64,000 nt of DNA from Microbacterium sp. SCN 70-27 (GTDB lineage Bacteria > Actinomycetota > Actinomycetes > Actinomycetales > Microbacteriaceae): NCBI GenBank assembly GCA_001724425.1, contig MEEK01000009.1, forward strand, positions 1 through 64,000, read 5' to 3'. A program made the position numbers and the translations under genes. Numbering within the stretch: position 1 is the first letter of the stretch; every line of letters starts with the position of its first letter. Below the pieces are notes generated by a model. The model made no database searches, was not told where the DNA came from, and saw only the letters and a program-made list of their open reading frames with translations. Shown in pieces: positions 34,711 to 42,212 of this stretch.

Positions 34711-35556
34711 TTACGCCTCGCGAGAAATTGTGACCTGGACGTGGAGCTCGCTCTTGTGCGGGCCCGCGTACACACCGCGCAGGGGCGGCACGTCGTTGTA
34801 GTCCCGCCCGCGTCCGACCAGCACGTGCCGGTCGACGATCTCGCTGCGGTTCGTGGGGTCGTAGCCCTGCCAGTCGCCGACGAACCACTCCACCCACGCG
34901 TGCGACTCCCCCGTGACGGGAACACCCATCTCCGGGTGCGCGCTCGGGTGCAGGTACCCCGATACGTAGCGCGCCGGGATGCCCACTTCGCGCAGCGCGC
35001 CGAGCGTGATGTGGGTGATGTCCTGGCAGACGCCCTTGCGCTCGGTCCAGGCTTCGGCCGCCGTCGAGTGGACCTCGGTGCTCCCCGGCACGTACTCGAC
35101 CGCGTCGCGCACGGCAGCGGCGATCGCGAGCGCCGCACGCCCCGGGTGGTCGTGCTGCGCGGCGATCGACCGGGCCACGTCGGCGACCTCGGCGTGCGGC
35201 CGCGTGCGCGCCGACTGGTCGAGCATCTCGACGGTCGCGATGGCGCGGGGCGCCTCACGGTGGAGGCGATCCCAGGTGACGTCGCCGAACTCGATGGGCC
35301 GCGGCCGCACCTCGACGAGCGAGCGCGCCGTGATGTCGAGCGCGCTGTGCCCCGCGAGCACGTCGAACGCGGCGACCCGCGTACCGAAGTAGTCCGTGTA
35401 GTAGTTCACGCTCGTGGACGGGTTGATGTCGAGCTGTGAGCTCAGCACGAACTGGGCATCCGTCGAGCTCGGCAGCATCCGCGCCTCGTTGTACGACGCC
35501 CCGACATCGCCCGGGTAGACGAAGCCGGTCGCGTGTTCGATCCGCAGGCGCATCAT
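34711..35556 (-). CDS. Transglutaminase-like protease-fold protein
   Basis: Transglutaminase-family protein of 281 residues. The N-terminal beta region (Leu-Arg-Ile-Glu-His-Ala-Thr-Gly-Phe-Val-Tyr) is followed by the papain-like core with catalytic Cys in Lys-Gly-Val-Cys-Gln-Asp-Ile-Thr-His, His in Gly-Glu-Ser-His-Ala-Trp-Val-Glu-Trp, and Asp in Gly-Tyr-Asp-Pro-Thr-Asn. All three residues are present. The start overlaps the alpha-E stop as ATGA. It is the third gene of the conserved ATP-grasp / alpha-E / transglutaminase set, which comparative genomics links to peptide or amide bond formation and cleavage; no substrate is known. Confidence 0.93.
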   Translation of the reverse strand: MMRLRIEHATGFVYPGDVGASYNEARMLPSSTDAQFVLSSQLDINPSTSVNYYTDYFGTRVAAFDVLAGHSALDITARSLVEVRPRPIEFGDVTWDRLHREAPRAIATVEMLDQSARTRPHAEVADVARSIAAQHDHPGRAALAIAAAVRDAVEYVPGSTEVHSTAAEAWTERKGVCQDITHITLGALREVGIPARYVSGYLHPSAHPEMGVPVTGESHAWVEWFVGDWQGYDPTNRSEIVDRHVLVGRGRDYNDVPPLRGVYAGPHKSELHVQVTISREA

Positions 35557-36485
35557 GAGGTCTCTCCGATCCAGCTCGGCTCGGCGTGCGTCGGGAAGAA
35601 CCGATCGCGGATCGCCTCGGATGCCTGTCGCGTGACCTTCTGCACGCTCTCCATGTGCTCGGGCAGTTCGGCGAGGATCTCCTCCACCGGGCGGTATTCG
35701 AGCTCGGCCCGGATCCTCCCGAGCGCCCGCAGCACACTGTTGGAATGCCCCACGCGGTCGGCGACGGGGTCGATGGCCTGCATGCACTCCTCGGCCCGGC
35801 TGATCGAGTAGATGACCGACCGCGGGAACAGCCGGTCGAGCAGCAGGAACTCTGCCGCGTTCACCGCGCTCGGCATCCCGCGGTACGTCCGCAGATACGC
35901 CTCGTAGGCGCCGCACGAGCGCAGAATGGTCGTCCACGACGGCCCGGATGCCTCCGTGAGCGCCCGTGTCGCGAGCAGCCGCGCCGTCATGTCGGTGCGT
36001 TCGATGGCACGCCCAAGCGCGAGGAACTGCCAGGCCTCGTCGCGGCTCGTCGACGAATCGGTGACGCCGACGGCGAGCGCCGAGCGCTCCCTGACCCACT
36101 GGAAGAACTCGTGCGCCTTCTCGTTGTTGATGCGTCGCGGCATGCGCGAGTTGGTCGTGTTGAGCGTCTCCCACAGTTCCGTCGAGACGATCTCGCGTGC
36201 ACGACGGGCGTTCTCGCGCGCGGAGAGCACGGCGTAGGCGATCGACGACGGGTTGGCGCGGTCGACGGCGAGGCTCGTGAGCACGTCGCCCCGGGTCACG
36301 GTCGTCGTCGGGTCGGGCGGGATCGACCCCATGACGCCCATGAGCGAGCGGCAGGCAGTGTCCTCGTCGATCCACGGGTCTTCGAGCAGCAGCTGCAGGT
36401 GCACGTCGAGGATGCGCGCCGTGCCGTCGGCCCGCTCGATGTAACGGCCGATCCAGAAGAGACTCTCGGCGATGCGGCTCAGCAT
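35553..36485 (-). CDS. Alpha-E domain protein
   Basis: All-helical protein of 310 residues of the alpha-E family, beginning Met-Leu-Ser-Arg-Ile-Ala-Glu-Ser-Leu-Phe-Trp-Ile-Gly-Arg-Tyr-Ile-Glu-Arg-Ala. Repeated Glu-Arg/Arg-Glu helices (Ser-Ala-Arg-Glu-Asn-Ala-Arg; Ala-Ile-Glu-Arg-Thr-Asp-Met-Thr-Ala-Arg) give the family its name. No enzymatic motif is known; it always accompanies circularly permuted ATP-grasp and transglutaminase partners and may be a scaffold or carrier. It overlaps the ATP-grasp gene by 7 nt and the transglutaminase gene by 4 nt, so the three are made together. Confidence 0.93.
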   Translation of the reverse strand: MLSRIAESLFWIGRYIERADGTARILDVHLQLLLEDPWIDEDTACRSLMGVMGSIPPDPTTTVTRGDVLTSLAVDRANPSSIAYAVLSARENARRAREIVSTELWETLNTTNSRMPRRINNEKAHEFFQWVRERSALAVGVTDSSTSRDEAWQFLALGRAIERTDMTARLLATRALTEASGPSWTTILRSCGAYEAYLRTYRGMPSAVNAAEFLLLDRLFPRSVIYSISRAEECMQAIDPVADRVGHSNSVLRALGRIRAELEYRPVEEILAELPEHMESVQKVTRQASEAIRDRFFPTHAEPSWIGETS

Positions 36486-38152
36486 GCGCGCTCACCCCCC
36501 TGCTGCTGTTGCTCCTGCTGTTCGGACAGCGGCGGCGGCACGGCCGGCGCATGATCGGGCGAGGCCTGCGCGTCGTAGATGATCGGGATCGCCTGCGTGA
36601 CGGATGCCTGGTCGGCGACGAGCCCCGCGAGCCCGCCCGGCTCCTGCAGCCCGCGCGCACCACGCAGCGGCGCATCCCCGCCGACGATCCAGGTGTCCTT
36701 CGAGCCGCCGCCCTGCGACGAGTTGACGACGAGCTGGCCTTCGGGCAGCGCGACGCGCGTGAGTCCGCCCGGCAGCACCCACACGTCGTCGCCGTTGTTG
36801 ACGGCGAAGGGGCGGAGGTCGGCATGCCGCGGGCGCATCCCGTCCTCGACGAGCGTCGGGATCGTGGAGAGCATGACGACCGGCTGCGCGATCCATCCCC
36901 GCGGGTCGGCGATGAGCTTCTTCCGCAGCTTCGCGAGTTCTCCCGGCGAGGCATCCGGCCCCACGACGAGCCCCTTGCCGCCCGATCCGTCGACGGGCTT
37001 CACGACGAGTTCGTCGAGGCGGTCGAGCACCTCGGCCAAGGCATCCGGCTCTTCGAGGCGCCACGTGTCGACGTTCTTCAGGATCGGCTCTTCGGCGAGG
37101 TAGTAGCGGATGAGGTCGGGCACGTAGGTGTAGAGCAGCTTGTCGTCGGCGACGCCGTTGCCGACCGCGTTCGCGATCGTGACGTTGCCGAGGCGCGCGG
37201 CGAGCATCAGGCCGGGCGCGCCGAGCATCGAGTCGGCACGGAACTGCAGCGGATCGAGGAAGTCGTCGTCGACCCGGCGGTAGATGACATCCACGCGCTT
37301 GGGGCCGCGGGTCGTGCGCATGAAGACCTTGCCGCCCATGCACTGCAGGTCACGGCCCTCGACGAGTTCGATGCCCATGAGGCGCGCGAGGAGGGTGTGC
37401 TCGAAGTAGGCCGAGTTGTAGACGCCGGGGGTGAGGACGACGACGTTCGGGTCGTCCACGCCGGGGGGCGCCGCGTTGCGGAGGGCCTGCAGGAGCTTGT
37501 TCGGGTATTCGCCGACGGGCTGCACCCGCATCGAGTGGAAGAGTTCGGGCAGCGTCTGCGCCATGACCCGACGGTTGGAGATGACGTAGCTGACACCGGA
37601 GGGGACGCGCACGTTGTCTTCGAGCACCCGCATCTCTCCGTGCTCGTCGCGGATGAGGTCGATGCCGGCGACCTGGATGCGCACGCCGTTGGCGGAGTGG
37701 ATGCCTGCCGCCTGGCGGTAGAAGTACTGCGAACTCGCGATGAGGGCCGCCGGCAGCACGCCGTCCCGGACGCAGTACTGGTGGCCGTAGGCGTCGTCGA
37801 GGAAGGCCTCGAGCGCCTTGACGCGCTGCTTCACGCCCTTCTCGACGCGGGACCACTCGTCGAACTCGATCACGCGCGGCACGGCATCGAGCGGGAACGG
37901 GCGCTCCTCGCCCGCGAAGTCGAACGTCACGCCCTGCGCGAGGTACGAACTCGCGAGCGATTCGGTGCGCCCGCGGAGCTCTTCCTGCGTCATCCGGGCG
38001 AGTGCCTGGTAGAGCTCGCGGTACGCGGCGCGCGACGTCGCGGCATCCCCCGGCGCCGCCGGCTTCTCGAACATCTCGTCGAACGCGGGCACCCCGGAAG
38101 CGGTCTTGCGCGGCGCCGACGTGGAACCGTAGCCGTCGAACAGATCACCCAT
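36479..38152 (-). CDS. Circularly permuted type-2 ATP-grasp protein
   Basis: Protein of 557 residues of the CP_ATPgrasp_2 family, predicted to make an amide or peptide bond through an acyl-phosphate. Conserved parts are Val-Leu-Glu-Asp-Asn-Val-Arg-Val-Pro-Ser-Gly-Val-Ser-Tyr, Leu-Thr-Pro-Gly-Val-Tyr-Asn-Ser-Ala-Tyr-Phe-Glu-His, Val-Tyr-type Arg-Arg-Val-Asp-Asp, Lys-Pro-Val-Asp-Gly-Ser-Gly-Gly-Lys-Gly and Ser-Ser-Gln-Gly-Gly-Gly-Ser-Lys-Asp-Thr-Trp. A Gln-rich C-terminal tail is added. It is first in the three-gene operon. A palindromic repeat occupies the region just upstream of its start. Confidence 0.93.
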   Translation of the reverse strand: MGDLFDGYGSTSAPRKTASGVPAFDEMFEKPAAPGDAATSRAAYRELYQALARMTQEELRGRTESLASSYLAQGVTFDFAGEERPFPLDAVPRVIEFDEWSRVEKGVKQRVKALEAFLDDAYGHQYCVRDGVLPAALIASSQYFYRQAAGIHSANGVRIQVAGIDLIRDEHGEMRVLEDNVRVPSGVSYVISNRRVMAQTLPELFHSMRVQPVGEYPNKLLQALRNAAPPGVDDPNVVVLTPGVYNSAYFEHTLLARLMGIELVEGRDLQCMGGKVFMRTTRGPKRVDVIYRRVDDDFLDPLQFRADSMLGAPGLMLAARLGNVTIANAVGNGVADDKLLYTYVPDLIRYYLAEEPILKNVDTWRLEEPDALAEVLDRLDELVVKPVDGSGGKGLVVGPDASPGELAKLRKKLIADPRGWIAQPVVMLSTIPTLVEDGMRPRHADLRPFAVNNGDDVWVLPGGLTRVALPEGQLVVNSSQGGGSKDTWIVGGDAPLRGARGLQEPGGLAGLVADQASVTQAIPIIYDAQASPDHAPAVPPPLSEQQEQQQQGGERAC

Positions 38153-38254
38153 GAGGTGAGCCTAGTCGCGGCCGTGTTTCAGGTGGATGACAGCATCCAA
38201 GGCATCCCCCGCCGCCCGCTGAGCCGCGCTCGTGCGCATCCCACCCACCAGCGG

Positions 38255-38338
38255 ATCACCCAGACAGGAGATCTCACCGAGACAGGATGCCTGGGGCCGT
38301 TTTGATCCTGCCCTGGTGATATCTCCTGTGTCGGTGAC
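38255..38338. repeat. Long palindromic repeat, copy 1
   Basis: About 84 bp made of two long imperfect arms: GATCACC-CAGACAGGAGATCTCACCGAGACAGGAT-type sequence (38255-38288) and its near reverse complement ATCCTG...GGTGATATCTCCTGTGTCGGTGAC (38305-38338), separated by 16 bp. Nearly the same sequence, inverted, is found at 42018-42120. It lies downstream of rocD and upstream of the ATP-grasp gene; the rest of this 230-bp spacer shows nothing else. Confidence 0.8.
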
Positions 38339-38383
38339 GACCAGGCGCAAGCCAACACCAGGCGCCGACCGGCGCAGCGGGCG

Positions 38384-39616
38384 TCAGACGGCGAGCACCA
38401 GGCGGAGCTGTTCGATGGCCCAGTCGAGCTCCGTCGCGCGGACGACGAGCGGCGGGGCGATGCGGATCGTCTGGCCGTGCGTGTCCTTGACGAGCACGCC
38501 GCGCTGCAGGAGCTTCTCGGCGATCTCGCGGCCCGTTCCGTAGGCCGGGTCGATGTCGACGCCCGCCCAGAGTCCGGCGACCCGCACGGTGGTGACACCT
38601 TGGCCGACGAGCGCCTGAAGCGCGCCCTCGAGGTGCTCGCCGAGCGCGAGCGCGCGCGTCTGGAACTCGCCCGACGCGAGCATCTCCACGACCCGCAGTC
38701 CGATCGCGGCGGCGAGGGGATTGCCCCCGAAGGTCGATCCGTGCTCGCCGGGGCGGATGACGCCGAGCACATCGGCATCCGCCACGACGGCGGAGAGGGG
38801 CAGGATGCCTCCGCCGAGGGCCTTCCCGAGAAGGTATACGTCGGGCACGACACCCTCCCGGTCGCACGCGAACGTCGTGCCGACCCGCGCGAGGCCCGAC
38901 TGGATCTCGTCGGCGATGAACAGGACGTTGCGCTCATCGCAGATGCGGCGGATCTCGCGCAGGTAGCCCTCCGGAGGGATGACGACCCCCGCCTCGCCCT
39001 GGATCGGCTCGACCAGCACGGCGGCGGTGTTCTCGTCGATCGCCGCCTCGATCGCGGCAGCATCGCCGTAGGGCACCGACACGAACCCGGGCGTGAACGG
39101 CCCGAACCCGTCACGCGCCTGCGCGTCGTCGCTGAAGCTCACGATCGTCGTGGTGCGCCCGTGGAAGTTCCCGTCCGCGACGATGATCTTCGCCGCACCC
39201 TCGGCGACGCCCTTGACGCGGTAGGCCCACGCGCGCGCGACCTTGATGCCGGTCTCGACGGCCTCGGCACCGGTGTTCATCGGCAGCACGAGGTCCTTGC
39301 CGCAGAGCTCCGCGAGCGCCGCGGCGAACGGTTCGAGCCGGTCGTTGTGGAACGCGCGACTCGTGAGCGTGATACGCCCGAGCTGCTCGGTCGCGGCGGC
39401 GACGAGCGCCGGATGCAGATGCCCGAAGTTCAGCGCGGAGTACGCCGACAGGAGGTCGAGATACCGCTTGCCCTCGACGTCGGTCACCCACGCGCCCTCG
39501 CCGCGGGCGACGACGACCGGGAGCGGGTGGTAGTTGTGGGCGAGGTGCGCCTCTTCGACGGCGATCAGCTCGCCGGCGACGGCGTCGCTCCGGATGTCGG
39601 TCGTGGGGGTGTTCAT
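38384..39616 (-). CDS. rocD: Ornithine aminotransferase
   Basis: PLP-dependent class III aminotransferase of 410 residues converting ornithine and 2-oxoglutarate to glutamate semialdehyde (pyrroline-5-carboxylate). Conserved parts are Asn-Thr-Gly-Ala-Glu-Ala-Val-Glu-Thr, Gly-Asn-Phe-His-Gly-Arg-Thr, Ala-Asp-Glu-Ile-Gln-Ser-Gly-Leu-Ala-Arg and the PLP lysine in Leu-Leu-Gly-Lys-Ala-Leu-Gly-Gly-Gly. Length is normal. ATG 39616 overlaps the upstream hydrolase stop as ATGA. Product feeds the P5C dehydrogenase half of PutA, encoded 2.6 kb away on the same strand. Confidence 0.95.
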   Translation of the reverse strand: MNTPTTDIRSDAVAGELIAVEEAHLAHNYHPLPVVVARGEGAWVTDVEGKRYLDLLSAYSALNFGHLHPALVAAATEQLGRITLTSRAFHNDRLEPFAAALAELCGKDLVLPMNTGAEAVETGIKVARAWAYRVKGVAEGAAKIIVADGNFHGRTTTIVSFSDDAQARDGFGPFTPGFVSVPYGDAAAIEAAIDENTAAVLVEPIQGEAGVVIPPEGYLREIRRICDERNVLFIADEIQSGLARVGTTFACDREGVVPDVYLLGKALGGGILPLSAVVADADVLGVIRPGEHGSTFGGNPLAAAIGLRVVEMLASGEFQTRALALGEHLEGALQALVGQGVTTVRVAGLWAGVDIDPAYGTGREIAEKLLQRGVLVKDTHGQTIRIAPPLVVRATELDWAIEQLRLVLAV

Positions 39617-40527
39617 CGCTTTCCTCGCAGTTCGAGTGTGCAGCACTTGATCCCACCGCCGCCGAGCAGGAGCTCCGACAGGTCGATCAGCACGGGGTTG
39701 TAGCCGCGCTCGCGCAGCTGCTGCTCGAAGCCCGTCGCGCGCGGCGAGATGAAGACGTTGTAGCCGTCGGAGGCGGAGTTCAGCCCGAAGACCGCCCCGT
39801 CGGCATCCGACACCTGGATGGCATCGGGGTAGCGCTCGCGCAGGACGGCGAGGGATGCCTCGTCGAACGCGCTCGGCAGGTAGGCGATGTTCGCCCGCTC
39901 CACCCCGCCCGGGCCCTCGACCGGATCGAGCACCGAGATGGCGGTGTCGAGGTGGTAGAACCGCGGGTCGACGAGGCGCAACGACACGACCTCACGATCG
40001 AACACGCGAGCGACCTCGCTGTGGCTGTCACCGACGGAACGGAAACCCGTCCCCGCGAGGATCGTGTCGCCGACGAGGAGGAAGTCGCCCTCGCCCTCCT
40101 GCACCTCGACGGGCTCGATCACCTCGAACCCGTGCGCGGCGAACCAGTCCATGAAGGGTCGCTCCTCGCCGCGGCGCTCGTCGACGCGGAAGCGCACCCC
40201 GAGCGCGCGACCGTCGATGATGAACCCGCCGTTGGCGGTGTAGACCATGTCGGGCAGTCCCTCGACCGGGTCGATGAGCTCGACCTCGTGGCCGAGCGCG
40301 AGGTAGGTGTCGTACAGGGTCTGCCACTGGTCGACGGCCTTGGCCGTGTCGGTGGGCTTGGCCGGCTCCATCCACGGGTTGATGCGGTAGCTCACCGTGA
40401 AGTACTCGGGTGCGCACATCAGGTAGCGGCGGTGCTGCGCGATGCGCGTCGGGCGCTCCACGCCGGTCGGCTGAGCCTCGGGCGCCCGATCTGCAACCGG
40501 TTCCGGATTCTGTCGGAGAGTGGACAT
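39613..40527 (-). CDS. Amidinotransferase-fold hydrolase (DDAH / arginine dihydrolase-like)
   Basis: Protein of 304 residues of the guanidino-group-modifying superfamily. Catalytic candidates are His192 (Phe-Tyr-His-Leu-Asp-Thr), Glu145/Asp148 (Glu-Gly-Glu-Gly-Asp), Cys295 or Cys296 (Gly-Gly-Ile-Lys-Cys-Cys-Thr-Leu-Glu), and Asn99 in Tyr-Thr-Ala-Asn-Gly-Gly. Dimethylargininases and deiminases have an acidic residue at the last site, while ornithine-producing arginine dihydrolase ArgZ uses Asn (recalled family knowledge). The overlap with rocD then suggests it makes ornithine or citrulline for RocD. ATG 40527 is the family-like start. Divergent from a TetR regulator that probably controls it. 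Confidence 0.85.
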   Translation of the reverse strand: MSTLRQNPEPVADRAPEAQPTGVERPTRIAQHRRYLMCAPEYFTVSYRINPWMEPAKPTDTAKAVDQWQTLYDTYLALGHEVELIDPVEGLPDMVYTANGGFIIDGRALGVRFRVDERRGEERPFMDWFAAHGFEVIEPVEVQEGEGDFLLVGDTILAGTGFRSVGDSHSEVARVFDREVVSLRLVDPRFYHLDTAISVLDPVEGPGGVERANIAYLPSAFDEASLAVLRERYPDAIQVSDADGAVFGLNSASDGYNVFISPRATGFEQQLRERGYNPVLIDLSELLLGGGGIKCCTLELRGKR

Positions 40528-40690
40528 TTCTCGCTCCTCTGTCGAAGGGCGGCGGACGCTGTCCACAGGCCCGTCGGCCCTTCTACTCCACCACAGCGCG
40601 GCGAGGAAAGGTCGGGGCGGGCACGCCGGCATCCATTGTGTCAGAACGTCTCTTGGGCCGCGCGCGCGAAAGTGAGTAGATTTCTTCTCT

Positions 40691-41455
40691 ATGGCACGTC
40701 GTTCGGGGGACGAGACTCGCGCACTGCTGCTGCGAGTGGGGATGCAGATGCTGCTGGAACGCGGAGTTTCCGCGGGCGTCCAGCACATCCGCCTGCAGGA
40801 CGTGCTGCGTCACGCCGGCTTGACGACGGGCGCCGCCTATCGCCTGTGGGCCGATCAGAGCGACTACCAGCGCGACCTCGCGGTCTCCATGGTTCGTCTG
40901 CGCCTCAGTGAGCCCACGGACTACGCGCGCTCCGCCGTCGCGGGCCTCATCGCGGCCGACGCCCCCGGTGATGACGTGATCCGCGCCGCCGCCGAGACGC
41001 ACGTACGCACCGCCGCTGTCGACCTCGACGACCCCGCCGACGCCCGCGATGCCCAGCAGTACCTGATCTCGCTCGCACTGCGCACGACGGCGAAGACCTG
41101 GCCGGAACTGCGCGAAGCGGCGCACGACCGCCACAACGAATCGATCACGGCCTTCGCCGAGTTCTATGCGTACCTCATGGAGGCGTACGGATTCCGCATG
41201 AAGACGCCGTTGACGATCACCGATTTCACGGAAGCGATGGCGGCGATGGGCGAGGGCTTCTCCATCCTGGCCCTTGAGGGGATCGAACACCCGCGATTCA
41301 CCGCCGACGAGGGCGACGACATTCCGGCCGGCGAGTGGACCCTGTTCGCACTCGGCGTCCGCGCGCTCGTCAACGAGTTCATGACGCGAGTGGATGCCGT
41401 GGCCCCGGGCCCGGAGGCGCCGGAAGCGTTTAAGGCATCCGCGCGCGAATCGTGA
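40691..41455 (+). CDS. TetR-family transcriptional regulator
   Basis: Regulator of 254 residues. The N-terminal helix-turn-helix is Ile-Arg-Leu-Gln-Asp-Val-Leu-Arg-His-Ala-Gly-Leu-Thr-Thr-Gly-Ala-Ala-Tyr-Arg-Leu-Trp, with Trp in place of the common Phe. The long helical C-terminal part would bind a ligand. It is divergent from the hydrolase-rocD operon across 163 bp, which suggests control of arginine or ornithine use (inference). A stem-loop follows the stop codon (41470-41501). Confidence 0.9.
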   Translation: MARRSGDETRALLLRVGMQMLLERGVSAGVQHIRLQDVLRHAGLTTGAAYRLWADQSDYQRDLAVSMVRLRLSEPTDYARSAVAGLIAADAPGDDVIRAAAETHVRTAAVDLDDPADARDAQQYLISLALRTTAKTWPELREAAHDRHNESITAFAEFYAYLMEAYGFRMKTPLTITDFTEAMAAMGEGFSILALEGIEHPRFTADEGDDIPAGEWTLFALGVRALVNEFMTRVDAVAPGPEAPEAFKASARES

Positions 41456-41469
41456 CGGCCGTCGGGGAG

Positions 41470-41501
41470 CTCTGGGGTCGAGTGACCCCCCAACCCCAGA
41501 G
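41470..41501 (+). terminator. Stem-loop after the TetR gene
   Basis: Arms CTCTGGGGT (41470-41478) and ACCCCAGAG (41493-41501) are exact reverse complements with a 14-nt loop, 15 bp after the TetR stop codon. No T run follows, so it is a hairpin-only terminator candidate. Confidence 0.5.
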
Positions 41502-41701
41502 CGACACTCCCCCCGGCGTGTCATTTCGACGGCTCGGACCTGCGACGACGCGAACGTCATCGCGTGCTGGAACCGGTCTCCGTCGGCGCTCCCCAGAAGC
41601 GCCAATAGACATGGTGGCCCGTGCGGACGCGCGGGGCCAGAAAGATAAGTTACTTTCCTCAATGGATGCCACAAGTCGTCGTTGATGCATCGCGTCCAAC
41701 A
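41502..41701. other. Spacer without a recognisable gene
   Basis: Nothing convincing is coded here. It includes a short AT-rich imperfect palindrome around 41640-41660 (GAAAG...CTTTC) that stands out from the GC-rich surroundings and lies just beyond the end of the GNAT remnant. Confidence 0.3.
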
Positions 41702-41890
41702 TCAGCGGAGCTCTTTGACGAGCAGCTCGTCGGTCTCCGTCGCGGTGCGCGTGGCGCCGGAGGCATCCATGAAGTCGTAGGTCGTCGTGCTGAACCGCCC
41801 GGTCGCGACGTACCCGAGCCGCTCGTAGAGCGCCCGCGCACGGGGGTTGTCGACGCCCACTCCCATCGCGAGACGCCCCCCGACGATGCC
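41702..41890 (-). pseudogene. C-terminal remnant of a GNAT acetyltransferase
   Basis: About 60 residues at the end of a minus-strand frame match the last third of GNAT N-acetyltransferases: Val-Asp-Asn-Pro-Arg-Ala-Arg-Ala-Leu-Tyr-Glu-Arg-Leu-Gly-Tyr (motif B) and a Tyr-Asp-Phe-Met-Asp tail. The acetyl-CoA loop and N-terminal half are absent; upstream sequence switches abruptly to unrelated DNA and then a palindromic repeat. It is therefore a truncated gene. An open frame continues upstream to 42040 but codes nothing recognisable. Confidence 0.7.
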
Positions 41891-42017
41891 CGGGAACCAG
41901 CTTATTCCAACGTTGCAATTCTGTGACCTGACAGCGCCTCCGATCCCGCTCGCTGCGCGGGCTCGGAAGCAGGCGGCGACACCGCGGCCCGGCGGCATGG
42001 TGCTGCGGCCACTGGAC

Positions 42018-42120
42018 GTCACCGACACAGGAGATGTCACCGAGGCAGGACGAAGTAGGCCCTAGCCATCCTGTCTCGGTGAGATCTCCTGTCTCGGTGA
42101 GATCTCCTGTCTTGGTGATG
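42018..42120. repeat. Long palindromic repeat, copy 2
   Basis: A 103-bp element, the inverted counterpart of the one at 38255-38338. The left arm (42018-42053) begins GTCACCGACACAGGAGATG; the right side contains the 18-mer CTCGGTGAGATCTCCTGT twice in tandem (about 42075-42110) and ends CTTGGTGATG. It lies downstream of putA. Both copies follow the 3' end of a minus-strand gene, so a termination or mRNA-end role is possible; copy 2 faces the other way. Confidence 0.8.
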
Positions 42121-42212
42121 CGCCCGGGTGGGCGGGGCGGGCGAGCGCTGCCGGCCGGCGTTGCGCCGCGAGCGTCGCGCGTCGCGGATGCCGGCGCCGA
42201 CAGGCGGCGGTG

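Noticed and set aside
34711..36954. A 747-codon frame joining the transglutaminase to sequence inside the alpha-E and ATP-grasp genes
   Set aside because: Only the part after 35556 matches the family; the upstream part is a shadow of the two preceding genes.
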